DNA of 64,000 nucleotides from an uncultured Bacteroidales bacterium (GCA_958418815.1 CATZGB010000013.1:8439-72438); one strand, 5' to 3'. Counted from the first letter of the stretch, positions 45,511 to 54,410 are shown. Program-made: numbers and translations. Notes: generated from the sequence alone by a model not told the origin.

Positions 45511-47088
45511 TCAGAACTCCGAGGAGAAATGGAACCGTATGGCAGGGAAATCGGCCTGGGCCATCTGGAGGACATAGTTGGAATCGGCGAGGAACACATC
45601 GCGCCCCTCGCGGTCGAGGGCCATGAACTGGTGCTTCCGCTTTTTGAAAGCGTCAAGCGCGGCCTTGTCGTCGCTCTCAACCCAGCATGCCTTGTAGAGG
45701 CTGATAGGCTCCCAGCGGCATTGCGCCCCATATTCATGCAGCAGACGGTATTGTATCACCTCAAACTGGAGCTGCCCCACGGTGCCGATGATTTTGCGGC
45801 CGTTGAACTGGTTGACAAACAGCTGGGCCACACCCTCATCCATCAGCTGCTGGATGCCTTTCTCAAGCTGCTTCGACTTCATCGGGTCTGTGTTCTCGAT
45901 ATATTTGAACATCTCCGGAGAGAAGCTCGGCAGACCCTTGAAATGGAGATTCTCGCCGGAAGTCAGGGTGTCGCCAATCTTGAAGTTGCCCGTGTCGGGA
46001 ATACCGACTATGTCGCCGGGATAAGCCTCGTCCACGACACTTTTCTTCTGGGCCATGAACGCGGTGGGAGCGGCGAACCGCATCATCTTGCCCGACCTCA
46101 CATGCTTGTAGTTGGCGTTGCGCTCAAACTTGCCCGAGCAGACCTTGACAAATGCGATACATGACCGGTGGTTGGGATCCATGTTGGCGTGAATCTTGAA
46201 CACGAAGCCTGAGAAGGCCTCCTCTTGCGGCTCTATGACGCGCTCCTCGGCCTGGGTGGGACGCGGAGCCGGCGCGATTTTCACGAAGCAGTCGAGAAGC
46301 TCCTTCACGCCGAATGTGTTGAGCGCCGAGCCGAAGAAAACCGGGGCCACCTCTCCGCGGAGATACGCCTCCACATCAAAGTCGGGATAAACCCCTTCGA
46401 TGAGTTCGAGGTCTTCGCGGAGCTTGGCGGCGTCGGCCGCCCCCACGGCTTCGTCTATCGCGGGGTCGTTTACATCGTCGATTTCGACACGTTCCGTCAC
46501 CTTCTGCTTGTCAGGCTTGAACAAGTCGAGCCCCTGCTCGTATATGTTGTACACCCCTTTGAATTTCGCGCCGATGTTGATCGGCCACGACAATGGGCGC
46601 ACGGCGATTTTCAGTTCATTCTCAAGCTCGTCGAGGATGTCAAACGGATCGCGCCCCTCGCGGTCGAGCTTGTTGACGAAGATTATGACGGGGGTGTTGC
46701 GCATGCGGCAGACCTCCATCAGCTTGCGTGTCTGCTGCTCGACACCCTTGGCCACGTCGACCACGATGATTACCGAATCAACCGCCGTCAGGGTGCGGTA
46801 GGTGTCCTCGGCGAAATCCTGGTGGCCCGGGGTGTCGAGGATGTTTATCTTGTAGTCGCCGTAATTGAATCCCATAACCGATGTCGCCACGGAGATACCC
46901 CTCTGCTTCTCGATTTCCATCCAGTCGGAGGTGGCGGTCTTCTTTATCTTGTTTGACTTCACGGCTCCGGCGACATGGATAGCGCCTCCGAAAAGCAGCA
47001 GCTTCTCGGTCAGGGTTGTCTTACCGGCGTCAGGGTGTGATATGATGGCGAACGTCCTGTGACGTGAGATTTCTTCTTGGAGGCCCAT
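45511..47088 (-). CDS. prfC: Peptide chain release factor 3
   Basis: A 525-residue translational GTPase: P-loop SHPDAGKTT (17-25), switch II DTPGHQDFAEDTYR and NKLDREGRDP. The domain order continues through EF-Tu-like domain 2 to the RF3-specific C terminus. It recycles RF1/RF2 after termination. It starts 6 bp after the stop of rmlD, so the two are co-transcribed. Confidence 0.97.
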   Translation of the reverse strand: MGLQEEISRHRTFAIISHPDAGKTTLTEKLLLFGGAIHVAGAVKSNKIKKTATSDWMEIEKQRGISVATSVMGFNYGDYKINILDTPGHQDFAEDTYRTLTAVDSVIIVVDVAKGVEQQTRKLMEVCRMRNTPVIIFVNKLDREGRDPFDILDELENELKIAVRPLSWPINIGAKFKGVYNIYEQGLDLFKPDKQKVTERVEIDDVNDPAIDEAVGAADAAKLREDLELIEGVYPDFDVEAYLRGEVAPVFFGSALNTFGVKELLDCFVKIAPAPRPTQAEERVIEPQEEAFSGFVFKIHANMDPNHRSCIAFVKVCSGKFERNANYKHVRSGKMMRFAAPTAFMAQKKSVVDEAYPGDIVGIPDTGNFKIGDTLTSGENLHFKGLPSFSPEMFKYIENTDPMKSKQLEKGIQQLMDEGVAQLFVNQFNGRKIIGTVGQLQFEVIQYRLLHEYGAQCRWEPISLYKACWVESDDKAALDAFKKRKHQFMALDREGRDVFLADSNYVLQMAQADFPAIRFHFSSEF

Positions 47089-47094
47089 TAGTTG

Positions 47095-47958
47095 TTATTG
47101 GCGGTTGCTGTTGATGAGTTTCATGCAGTCTTCAAGGCTCTCTTCCCAATGGGGAATCTCCACGCCGTAGGTCGCCTTTATGCGCGAACGGTCGAGGATG
47201 GAGTAAGCCGGCCGGGACGCGGGGGTCGGATAATCCTCGGTCGGGATGGGGGTGAGCTTGACTTTCTTGCCCGCTATGCGGAAGATGGCGTGGGCGAAGT
47301 CATACCATGAGGCGGCCCCTTCGTTTGTGAAGTGGTATATGCCGCCCACCCACTGGTGAGACTTCAGCACCTTCATGATGGCGCGGGCCAGGTCGCGGGC
47401 ATTGGTGGGGGTGCCGAGCTGGTCAGACACCACCCTTATTTCCTTCTGGCTTTCAGCCAGGCGGAGCATCGTCTTGACGAAGTTGTGCCCGTATGAGGAG
47501 TAGAGCCAGGCCGTGCGTATTATTATGCTCTCAGGGGCGAGGGCGAGCAGGGCAGTCTCCCCTTTGCGTTTGGTGGTGCCATACTGCGATATTGGGTTCA
47601 CCTTGTCGCTCTCCTTGTAAGGGCGGTGGTTTGTGCCGTCAAAGACATAGTCGGTGGAGATATGGATGATTTTGGCCCCGTTGGCGTCGGCGGCCACAGC
47701 CAGATTCTTCACCGCGTCGATGTTTATCGCGGCGCATTCGCGTTTCTCCTCCTCCGCCTTGTCGACGGCGGTGTATGCCGCGCAGTTGACAATGTGGGTG
47801 ATCTCATTGTCAATGACGAAAGCCTCGACGGCCTTGGCGTCAGTGAGGTCAAGTTCGTCGCGGTCTGTGTAAATCGTGCAGCCGGGAATTTCAGCTTCCA
47901 GGACATTGCGCAGTTCATTGCCCAACTGCCCGTTGGCGCCGGTTACGAGAATCTTCAT
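47095..47958 (-). CDS. rmlD: dTDP-4-dehydrorhamnose reductase
   Basis: A 287-residue short-chain reductase: VTGANGQLGNEL (5-16), VNCAAYTAVDKAE, STDYVFDGTNHRPY and the YGTTKRKGE active-site motif. It catalyses the last step to dTDP-L-rhamnose. It is about 25 kb from rmlA and rmlB, and no rmlC is visible in the window. It is followed by prfC after 6 bp. The promoter box overlaps the stop codon of the upstream DUF4924 gene. Confidence 0.95.
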   Translation of the reverse strand: MKILVTGANGQLGNELRNVLEAEIPGCTIYTDRDELDLTDAKAVEAFVIDNEITHIVNCAAYTAVDKAEEEKRECAAINIDAVKNLAVAADANGAKIIHISTDYVFDGTNHRPYKESDKVNPISQYGTTKRKGETALLALAPESIIIRTAWLYSSYGHNFVKTMLRLAESQKEIRVVSDQLGTPTNARDLARAIMKVLKSHQWVGGIYHFTNEGAASWYDFAHAIFRIAGKKVKLTPIPTEDYPTPASRPAYSILDRSRIKATYGVEIPHWEESLEDCMKLINSNRQ

Positions 47959-47984
47959 AATTCCGATATATTGTTTTCAGACCG

Positions 47985-47992
47985 CAAAGTTA
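47985..47992 (-). promoter_or_regulatory. -7 promoter box of rmlD, overlapping the upstream stop codon
   Basis: TAACTTTG on the minus strand; its TAA is the stop codon of the DUF4924 gene. 26 nt to the rmlD ATG. Confidence 0.5.
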
Positions 47993-48559
47993 CGAATTTT
48001 TCCCGGATTTGTCATCATGCTTGAACAGACGGTCCTCCTCGTCGAGATGGAAATCTTTGGCCAGCAATGCAATGAAGCGGGTTATCTGGGCTATCGCGTC
48101 GCGGGTGTCGGGGCTTATCTCCTTTTTCTGCAGGCGCATCATCAACATACCATACAGGGCGGTGAAGCAGGTCTCTATCTCACCTGTCTTGGTGTCGCCC
48201 GCCTTTGAGCGCAGCTCCACGATATAAGGCAGCGTGCGGTAGAATTCAGCGGTGTACTCAGGAAACGCCGGGTCGGCCAGCAACGCCTGGTGGAGCTGGA
48301 CGAGCTGGTTGAGGATATTTCGGTTGATCTGGAGATGGCCTGCCTCGGTCACCCCCTCGCGGCGCATCATGTCGATTAGCGACTCATACCACTGGGCCAT
48401 CTCCTCGCGCCGGGCAGCGTCGAGGCCCGAGCGGTCTATGATGTTGGCCTTGATACGGTCTATGTCACAACCGTTGGCCCTGATCAAGTCCTCGACCTGC
48501 CACATATATAATATGTACTCGGCGATGTTCTCCTTCCTTTTTTTCGATGCTATGTACAT
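47990..48559 (-). CDS. DUF4924 family helical protein
   Basis: 189 residues, all-helical, without signal or membrane segments: MYIASKKRKENIAEYILYMWQ opening, LQINRNILNQLVQLHQALL in the middle and a basic/acidic tail. I place it in DUF4924, a Bacteroidetes family without known role. It precedes rmlD and prfC on the same strand and has a -7 box 62 nt upstream with GGAGAG just before the ATG. Confidence 0.75.
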   Translation of the reverse strand: MYIASKKRKENIAEYILYMWQVEDLIRANGCDIDRIKANIIDRSGLDAARREEMAQWYESLIDMMRREGVTEAGHLQINRNILNQLVQLHQALLADPAFPEYTAEFYRTLPYIVELRSKAGDTKTGEIETCFTALYGMLMMRLQKKEISPDTRDAIAQITRFIALLAKDFHLDEEDRLFKHDDKSGKNS

Positions 48560-48621
48560 TTCTCTCCGTAGTTTTTTACATTACAACAAACTGCCACGGG
48601 ATTTTCCACGACACTTTGATG

Positions 48622-48629
48622 CAAAGTTA
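48622..48629 (-). promoter_or_regulatory. -7 promoter box of the DUF4924 gene
   Basis: TAACTTTG on the minus strand, 62 nt before the ATG; no TTTG partner. Confidence 0.45.
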
Positions 48630-48680
48630 CTCATTAACCGCGTACCTAGAGCTGAGCAGGCAAATATTTTTTCACGAAAA

Positions 48681-48713
48681 GTTGAGAATATTGTTTATAA
48701 TTTGCTAAATTTG
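48681..48713 (+). promoter_or_regulatory. Promoter of the methylmalonyl-CoA operon
   Basis: GTTG (48681-48684), 21 nt, TAAATTTG (48706-48713), leaving an 80-nt leader before mce. Confidence 0.6.
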
Positions 48714-48799
48714 TGCCTTGAATGGAAGTGTGTCCCGTCACCGCGAGACCACCCCGTTTCTTAGCATGTATTTTGCAACCACCTAAATAATTTCTATTT

Positions 48800-49222
48800 A
48801 TGGATATCAGCCATATTGAACACATCGGCATTGCTGTCCCCTCCCTGGAGGAAGCAATCCCCTTCTACGAGAACATTCTCGGCCTTAAGTGTTTTGCCAT
48901 CGAAGAAGTTGAAGACCAGAAGGTGAAGACCGCCTTTTTCCAGGTCGGACAGACTAAAATCGAGCTCCTCGAAGGTACCGCCCCTGAGAGCGCCATCTCC
49001 AAGTTCATCGCCAACAACGGCGGACGCGGTGGAATCCAGCACGTCGCTTTCGCCATCGAGGACGGAGTAGCCAACGCCCTGGCTGAAGCTGAGGAGAAAG
49101 GTTGCCGCCTCATCGACAAGGCCCCCAGAAAGGGCGCCGAAGGGCTCAACATCGCCTTCCTCCACCCGAAGTCGACCGTAGGCACACTGGTGGAGCTTTG
49201 CGAGGATCCCCGCAAAAAGTGA
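48800..49222 (+). CDS. mce: Methylmalonyl-CoA epimerase
   Basis: 140 residues of the vicinal-oxygen-chelate fold. Metal ligands H8 (IEHIGIAV), H81 (GIQHVAFAI) and E132 (TLVELCED) are present. It interconverts the R and S forms of methylmalonyl-CoA on the route from succinyl-CoA to propionyl-CoA. First gene of the decarboxylase operon; mmdA follows after 45 bp. Confidence 0.96.
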   Translation: MDISHIEHIGIAVPSLEEAIPFYENILGLKCFAIEEVEDQKVKTAFFQVGQTKIELLEGTAPESAISKFIANNGGRGGIQHVAFAIEDGVANALAEAEEKGCRLIDKAPRKGAEGLNIAFLHPKSTVGTLVELCEDPRKK

Positions 49223-49267
49223 AAAAAACAGACATTTCACAGGAAACAACAAATCACAAAATAAGAA

Positions 49268-50821
49268 ATGAGCACCCAGCTTGAAAAAATACAGGAACTG
49301 ATCGCCAAACGCGAACAGGCCCGTCTGGGCGGCGGAGAAAAAGCCATCGCCAAGCAGCACGAACGTGGCAAATACACCGCCCGCGAACGTATCGCCCAAC
49401 TCCTCGACGAGGGTTCGTTTGAGGAACTCGACATGTTCGTGACCCACCGCTGCCACAATTTCGGACAGGAGAAGAAATCATACCTCGGTGACGGCGTAGT
49501 CACCGGTTACGGTACAATCGAAGGCCGCCTCGTCTATGTCTTCGCCCAGGACTTCACCGTTTTCGGAGGTTCGCTCTCCGAGACCATGGCCCTCAAAATC
49601 TGCAAGGTCATGGACCTTGCCATGAAGATGGGCGCTCCCGTCATCGGTCTCAACGACTCAGGCGGCGCGCGTATCCAGGAAGGCATCAACGCCCTGGCCG
49701 GATACGCTGAAATCTTCCAGCGCAACATCCTCGCCTCAGGCGTGATTCCCCAGATTTCAGCCATCCTCGGCCCCTGCGCCGGAGGAGCCGTCTACTCACC
49801 GGCCCTCACCGACTTCACCATCATGGCCAAGGGAATCAGCTACATGTTCCTCACCGGCCCGAAGGTTGTGAAGACCGTAACCGGAGAAGATGTCAGCCAG
49901 GAAGACCTCGGAGGTGCAGGCGTGCACGCCACCAAGAGCGGCGTGGCCCACTTTGCCGCTGAAGACGGCGAAGAGGCCATCAAGATTGTGCGCAAGCTCT
50001 TCGGCTACATCCCCAGCAACAACCTGGAGGATGCCCCCGCCGTCGAATGCAACGACCCGATCGACCGCACCGAGGACCTGCTCAACGAAATCGTGCCCGA
50101 AAGCCCCAACCGTCCCTACGACATGTATGAGGTCATCGGCGCAATCGTCGACAACGGCGAATTCCTTGAAATCCAGCGCGACTACGCCCGCAACATAATC
50201 ATCGGCTTCGCCCGCTTCAACGGACGTTCGGTCGGCATCGTGGCCAACCAGCCCAAGGTGCTCGCCGGCGTGCTCGACTCCAACGCCTCCCGCAAGGGTG
50301 CCCGCTTCGTGCGCTTCTGCGACGCGTTCAACATCCCCATCGTGACCCTCGTCGACGTGCCTGGATTCCTCCCCGGCACCGGCCAGGAATACAACGGTGT
50401 CATCCTCCACGGCGCCAAGCTGCTGTACGCCTACGGCGAGGCCACCGTGCCCAAGGTGACCGTCACCCTGCGCAAGAGCTACGGCGGAAGCCACATCGTG
50501 ATGAGCTGCAAGCAGCTGCGCGGCGACATGAACTACGCTTGGCCCTCGGCTGAAATCGCCGTAATGGGTGGCGCAGGAGCCGTAGAGGTGCTCTACGCCA
50601 AGGAAGCCAAGGCTTCCGAGGATCCCGCCAAGGTGCTCAAGGAGAAGGAGGCAGAATACAACGACCTCTTCTGCAACCCCTACAACGCCGCCAAGTATGG
50701 CTACATCGACGATGTCATCGAACCCCGCAACACTCGCTTCCGCGTGATCCGCGCCCTGCAGCAGCTCGCCACAAAGCGCGTGACAAACCCCGCGAAGAAA
50801 CACGGCAACATCCCCCTGTAA
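49268..50821 (+). CDS. mmdA: Methylmalonyl-CoA decarboxylase alpha subunit (carboxyltransferase)
   Basis: 517 residues of the biotin-dependent carboxyltransferase family, with two crotonase-like halves (about 30-260 and 280-500). Typical blocks are [46 protein letters not shown] and the closing [10 protein letters not shown]. It moves CO2 from methylmalonyl-CoA to biotin on the carrier subunit. Strong, uniform codon bias suggests high expression. A long antisense frame across it is a shadow. Confidence 0.97.
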   Translation: MSTQLEKIQELIAKREQARLGGGEKAIAKQHERGKYTARERIAQLLDEGSFEELDMFVTHRCHNFGQEKKSYLGDGVVTGYGTIEGRLVYVFAQDFTVFGGSLSETMALKICKVMDLAMKMGAPVIGLNDSGGARIQEGINALAGYAEIFQRNILASGVIPQISAILGPCAGGAVYSPALTDFTIMAKGISYMFLTGPKVVKTVTGEDVSQEDLGGAGVHATKSGVAHFAAEDGEEAIKIVRKLFGYIPSNNLEDAPAVECNDPIDRTEDLLNEIVPESPNRPYDMYEVIGAIVDNGEFLEIQRDYARNIIIGFARFNGRSVGIVANQPKVLAGVLDSNASRKGARFVRFCDAFNIPIVTLVDVPGFLPGTGQEYNGVILHGAKLLYAYGEATVPKVTVTLRKSYGGSHIVMSCKQLRGDMNYAWPSAEIAVMGGAGAVEVLYAKEAKASEDPAKVLKEKEAEYNDLFCNPYNAAKYGYIDDVIEPRNTRFRVIRALQQLATKRVTNPAKKHGNIPL

Positions 50822-50852
50822 CAGAACACGACGTTTCACCATATGAGAGGTA

Positions 50853-50880
50853 GGGGGCGGCTCCTCCGGGAATCGCCCCC
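50853..50880 (+). promoter_or_regulatory. Intercistronic hairpin after mmdA
   Basis: A GC-only stem GGGGGCG/CGCCCCC (50853-50859 with 50874-50880) in the 100-bp gap before the next gene, without a T-run. It fits a stabilising or attenuating element that lets mmdA be made in excess. Confidence 0.5.
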
Positions 50881-50921
50881 TCCCCCTTGAAACAATTACC
50901 ATAAAAAACGCCATATCATAA

Positions 50922-51863
50922 ATGAAACGCAAACTTCTGTTGTTCTTCGCTCTGACGGCCTTAGGCTGCGCCACTCTCTCAGCCCAGGCCCGCAAAGGAC
51001 TGAAGATTAATGAGGTCATGGTCGTCAACGACTCCAACGCCGTCGACGAGTATGGACGCCACGCTGCCTGGATTGAGCTGTTCAACTCCAACTACGCGGC
51101 GATGGAAATCTCAAGCGTCTTCCTGACCAACGACACAACCTGCAAGACCCTCTACCCCGTGCCCCTGGGGGATGTCAAGACCAAAATCCCCAAACGCCAG
51201 CATGTGGTGTTCTGGGCAGACAACCGCCCCACCGACGGCACATTCCACACCACTTTCACCCTCGACCCGTCTAAGCCCAACACCATCGCCATCTATGACG
51301 CCGACGGGAAGACACTCATCGACTGCGTGACAGTGCCGGTGATGAAGCCCGGCCAGTCATACGCCCGCAAGGTCGACGGCGTGGGAGCAAAGGAAGGCGA
51401 GGCCGAGGAGGATTACTGGTCTGTGCGCGACGGCTCTGAATCCGAGGGAGACTACATCACCCCCGGCAGCGCCAACAAAATAAAGGGCACAAACCCGAAA
51501 ATTGACGAATTCAAAGAAAAAGACGAAAACGGTTTCGCTATGACTATCACAGCCATGGGCATTGTATTCTCGGCCCTGATTCTTCTGAGCATCTGTTTCT
51601 ACATCATCTCGCGCTTCAACGCCTCCCGCTCGAAACGCAAGAAGATGGAAGCCCAGGGTATCGACCACGCCCAACTTCATCCCGACGAACATCCCGAGGG
51701 TGACTCCGGAGAGGAAATCGCGGCAATCGTCATGGCCCTCCATGACCATCTCGACGCCCACGACCGCGAAAGCTCCGTGCTGACCATCAACAAGGTGCGC
51801 AAGGCATACTCCCCCTGGAGCTCGCATATCTACACCCTCCGTCAGATGCCCAACAGGCGCTGA
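50922..51863 (+). CDS. Lamin-tail domain fused to OadG-type decarboxylase gamma/delta subunit
   Basis: A 313-residue protein with signal peptide (1-23). A periplasmic lamin-tail-type beta domain (about 25-150; LKINEVMVVNDSNAVDEYG, AAWIELFN) comes first. Then one membrane span (207-230) and a cytosolic tail ending in the OadG pattern GEEIAAIVMALHDHL ... SSHIYTLRQMPNRR. OadG/MmdD subunits are usually about 80-120 residues and only anchor the complex. The extracytoplasmic domain is therefore an addition, perhaps found across Bacteroidales. It lies between mmdA and the biotin carrier, the place of mmdD. Confidence 0.85.
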   Translation: MKRKLLLFFALTALGCATLSAQARKGLKINEVMVVNDSNAVDEYGRHAAWIELFNSNYAAMEISSVFLTNDTTCKTLYPVPLGDVKTKIPKRQHVVFWADNRPTDGTFHTTFTLDPSKPNTIAIYDADGKTLIDCVTVPVMKPGQSYARKVDGVGAKEGEAEEDYWSVRDGSESEGDYITPGSANKIKGTNPKIDEFKEKDENGFAMTITAMGIVFSALILLSICFYIISRFNASRSKRKKMEAQGIDHAQLHPDEHPEGDSGEEIAAIVMALHDHLDAHDRESSVLTINKVRKAYSPWSSHIYTLRQMPNRR

Positions 51864-51917
51864 CCTGAAACCTCTCAGAATTCCTAAAACAACGAAATCC
51901 CATTAGAACTTCCAGCA

Positions 51918-52352
51918 ATGAAAGAATACAAATACAAAATCAACGGGACCGTCTACAAGGTAGGCATCGGCGACATCGACAACGGAATCGCCGAGGTGCA
52001 GGTCAACGGCACCCCCTACAAGGTCGAAATCGAGAAGGCCAAGGCCCCCACAATCAAGTCAGTGAAGCCCGCGGCAGCGCCCCGCACATCTTCGGGCGAG
52101 AAGGTAATCGCCAAACCCGCCCCCAAGGCTGCGGCCGGCGGCACCCCCGTCAAGGCCCCCCTGCCCGGCGTCGTCCTCGACATCAATGTGACCGTCGGAC
52201 AGGCTGTCAAGGCCACCGACCAGGTCGCTGTCCTCGAAGCCATGAAGATGGAAAACTCAATCCGCGCCGGAGTAGACGGCACCGTCAAGTCTATCGATGT
52301 CAACAAGGGTGATTCTGTCCTCGAAGGCACCGTGCTTATCACTATCGCCTGA
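51918..52352 (+). CDS. mmdC: Biotin carboxyl carrier subunit of methylmalonyl-CoA decarboxylase
   Basis: 144 residues. A short N-terminal beta domain (1-40) and a Pro/Ala/Lys-rich flexible hinge (42-78) lead to a biotinyl domain (79-144) with EAMKMEN, K110 being the biotinylated lysine. It shuttles CO2 from the alpha subunit to the membrane beta subunit. The 94-bp gap to mmdB holds a 7-bp hairpin (52404-52432). Confidence 0.96.
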   Translation: MKEYKYKINGTVYKVGIGDIDNGIAEVQVNGTPYKVEIEKAKAPTIKSVKPAAAPRTSSGEKVIAKPAPKAAAGGTPVKAPLPGVVLDINVTVGQAVKATDQVAVLEAMKMENSIRAGVDGTVKSIDVNKGDSVLEGTVLITIA

Positions 52353-52403
52353 CGGGATCCATCCTCTGAAGTTCGAATAACCGCTCCAACGCTATTAAAC
52401 TCT

Positions 52404-52432
52404 GTCGGCCGACGCCAACCTGCCAGGCCGAC
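52404..52432 (+). promoter_or_regulatory. Intercistronic hairpin before mmdB
   Basis: GTCGGCC (52404-52410) pairs with GGCCGAC (52426-52432) just ahead of the mmdB start region. The following CTAATACCAT resembles the start-site word seen at 33085-33100. Confidence 0.4.
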
Positions 52433-52446
52433 CTAATACCATAAGA

Positions 52447-53607
52447 ATGAACGATTTTGGATCCTTTATGGCCGGCAACATCGGCCAGTTCTGGGAACTG
52501 ACCGGTTTTGCCAACGCCACTTGGCAGCACCTTGTGATGCTCGCCGTGGGCCTCTTTTTCATCTGGCTCGCCATCAAGAAAGATTTCGAGCCGATGCTCC
52601 TGGTGCCCATCGGTTTCGGTATGCTTATCGGCAATATCCCCTTCAACCCCGACGCAGGTCTGGAGATAGGCATATATGAGGAAGGCTCGGTGCTCAACAT
52701 CCTTTACAACGGAGTGTCGGCAGGCTGGTACCCCCCTCTGATTTTCCTCGGAATCGGTGCCATGACCGACTTTACAGCCCTGATTGCCAACCCGAAACTC
52801 ATGCTGGTAGGCGCATCGGCCCAGTTTGGTATCTTCGGAGCCTACATGGTGGCCCTGCTGCTGGGCTTCATGCCTGACCAGGCCGGAGCCATCGCCATCA
52901 TCGGCGGCGCTGACGGCCCGACAGCCATCTTCCTGTCGTCGAAGCTCGCCCCCAACCTCATGGGAGCCATCGCGGTTTCGGCATACAGCTATATGGCCCT
53001 TGTGCCGGTGATCCAGCCCCCGATCATGCGGTTGCTGACCACCAAAAACGAGCGTGTAATCAAGATGAAGCCCGCCCGCGCCGTGGCCCAGAGCGAGAAA
53101 ATCATCTTCCCGATTGTCGGCTTGCTGCTCACATGCTTCGTCGTGCCGTCCGGCATACCCCTGCTGGGAATGCTCTTCTTCGGCAACCTGCTGCGTGAGT
53201 GCGGCGTGACAACCCGTCTTGCCAAGACCGCGTCAAACGCCCTCACCGATGTCGTCACCATCCTTCTCGGAATGACCGTCGGCGCATCAACTCAGGCATC
53301 GACATTCCTCACCAAGGAGACCATCTTCATATTCGCCCTCGGGTTCATGGCGTTCATCATCGCCTCGGCCTCGGGTGTGATTTTCGTGAAGTTCTTCAAC
53401 CTGTTCCTGCCCAAGAACAAGAAGATCAATCCCCTCATCGGCAACGCGGGAGTTTCGGCTGTGCCCATGTCAAGCCGCATCTCCAACAACCTCGGTCTGG
53501 AGTATGACCCGTCCAACTACCTGCTGATGCACGCGATGGGCCCGAATGTGGCCGGCGTGATCGGTTCGGCAGTCGCCGCAGGTGTCCTCCTCGGCTTCCT
53601 GGCCTGA
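52447..53607 (+). CDS. mmdB: Sodium-pumping methylmalonyl-CoA decarboxylase beta subunit
   Basis: 386 residues, about nine or more membrane segments. Na+ path landmarks are LIFLGIGAMTDFTALIANP, GADGPTAIFLSSKLAP and ASGVIFVKFFNLF, and the ending is GPNVAGVIGSAVAAGVLLGFLA. It decarboxylates carboxybiotin and exports Na+, conserving energy from propionate formation. Last gene of the operon; two hairpins follow. Confidence 0.96.
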   Translation: MNDFGSFMAGNIGQFWELTGFANATWQHLVMLAVGLFFIWLAIKKDFEPMLLVPIGFGMLIGNIPFNPDAGLEIGIYEEGSVLNILYNGVSAGWYPPLIFLGIGAMTDFTALIANPKLMLVGASAQFGIFGAYMVALLLGFMPDQAGAIAIIGGADGPTAIFLSSKLAPNLMGAIAVSAYSYMALVPVIQPPIMRLLTTKNERVIKMKPARAVAQSEKIIFPIVGLLLTCFVVPSGIPLLGMLFFGNLLRECGVTTRLAKTASNALTDVVTILLGMTVGASTQASTFLTKETIFIFALGFMAFIIASASGVIFVKFFNLFLPKNKKINPLIGNAGVSAVPMSSRISNNLGLEYDPSNYLLMHAMGPNVAGVIGSAVAAGVLLGFLA

Positions 53608-53614
53608 TGACAGC

Positions 53615-53647
53615 GGCCGCTGGTCATCTCCATAATGACCAGCGGCC
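53615..53647 (+). terminator. First hairpin after mmdB
   Basis: A 13-bp perfect stem (53615-53627 with 53635-53647) and a 7-nt loop, 8 nt after the stop; no T-run. Confidence 0.55.
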
Positions 53648-53681
53648 AAACATACCGGCTTTCCAGCCTTTCCCATATTAA

Positions 53682-53718
53682 AATGGCTGCCCCTATGCAA
53701 ATCATAGCGGCAGCCATT
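53682..53718. terminator. Second hairpin after mmdB
   Basis: Arms 53682-53691 and 53709-53718 pair perfectly, with a nested CTATG/CATAG stem. Between convergent transcription units it could stop traffic from both sides. Confidence 0.55.
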
Positions 53719-53800
53719 CTTCATATGCCTGGTTCTTGACATGGCGATTATCTAAAATCGCGATTGTCGAACCTGTCAGCTCCTCACGGAGCCATAGAGT

Positions 53801-54010
53801 GAATAAAGAAAGGGCGCGTGGCGGATTATGCTAAATTACCCCAGATAACCCATCTGACAAAGTCAGACATCTATTCCAACGCGCCCTACTGACTGCTGTC
53901 TAAAGGAGCGGATCCTTTAACTCAACAACCGGATTAATCCTCGTCGTTGTGACTGTCGACGAGGCCACACTAATCATAGTATCCATTATCATCTTCTGTT
54001 GTCTTTCTAC
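53801..54010 (-). ncRNA. Attenuator-like leader RNA with no biosynthetic gene behind it
   Basis: From a consensus promoter, a roughly 205-nt unit runs leftward. It holds a 30-codon peptide rich in Thr, Val, Ile and Leu. Three stem-loops are visible: CCTCGTCG/CGACGAGG (53939-53964), AAAGGA/TCCTTT (about 53901-53917) and a terminator stem GGGCGCGT/ACGCGCCC (53879-53886 with 53812-53819) that contains an inner TCTGAC/GTCAGA hairpin and is followed by TTTCTTTATT. This is the layout of ilv/thr-type transcription attenuators. The DNA further left is the 3' end of mmdB on the other strand. It could be an orphan attenuator, an antisense controller, or simply a small-protein gene. Confidence 0.6.
53900..53992 (-). 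CDS. 30-residue leader-peptide-like ORF
   Basis: ATG at 53992, TAG at 53900. The peptide contains SSTVTTTRINPVVEL and ends KDPLL: five Thr, four Val, three Ile and three Leu in 30 residues. Such a mix is what one expects of a peptide that stalls ribosomes when branched-chain amino acids or threonine are short. Two more in-frame ATG codons follow the first. The stop codon lies in the AAAGGA/TCCTTT hairpin, so translation would disturb RNA folding. The start is about 17 nt from the predicted transcription start. No known protein family. Confidence 0.5.
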   Translation of the reverse strand: MIMDTMISVASSTVTTTRINPVVELKDPLL

Positions 54011-54014
54011 TTCA

Positions 54015-54046
54015 CAAAATTACGAAACCATCTACCTTCAGGCAAA
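54015..54046 (-). promoter_or_regulatory. Promoter of the attenuator-like unit
   Basis: TTTG (54043-54046), 20 nt, TAATTTTG (54015-54022) on the minus strand: full consensus at optimal spacing. Confidence 0.75.
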
Positions 54047-54410
54047 AAAACACTCAAATAAAACCTAACAAGCTACTTTTACAACAGACTGACCATCAAC
54101 AGATTATTGACAGCACTCGGCATAATATTCTAACATCGCCACAACCTGCTGGTATTCAATAGATTAGCCTATTTCTAACAACATGCCATTATAAATATCT
54201 GATAACAAAGAACTTACACACTACCAAAAACTGATTTCCCATACACTTCGCCTTGACGCAGACTCCTCAATGCTGATTTGCCCTATACACACCCCCCAAT
54301 CCGCAGTTTCAGCCGAGTAAGCATCTCCGCCAAACGAAACCACAATCGGCCGCGTCCGCCCCAACACATATTTCGGGCGACACATATATTATATAAACGG
54401 ATATTTTTCT
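54047..54410. other. AT-rich stretch without recognisable genes
   Basis: No frame with coding character on either strand and no strong hairpin; base composition resembles the other intergenic regions. Confidence 0.5.

Noticed and set aside
49796..51091. Long 431-codon open frame on the minus strand
   Set aside because: It is antisense to mmdA and the OadG fusion, both clear genes. It arises from the codon bias of those genes and has no recognisable domain.
53992..54010. tmRNA or 6S RNA as identity of the 53.8-54.0 kb transcript
   Set aside because: There is no ANxxALAA-type tag with tRNA-like ends, and the 5' and 3' ends pair only over about six bases. The open frame with hydrophobic and Thr codons fits a leader peptide better.
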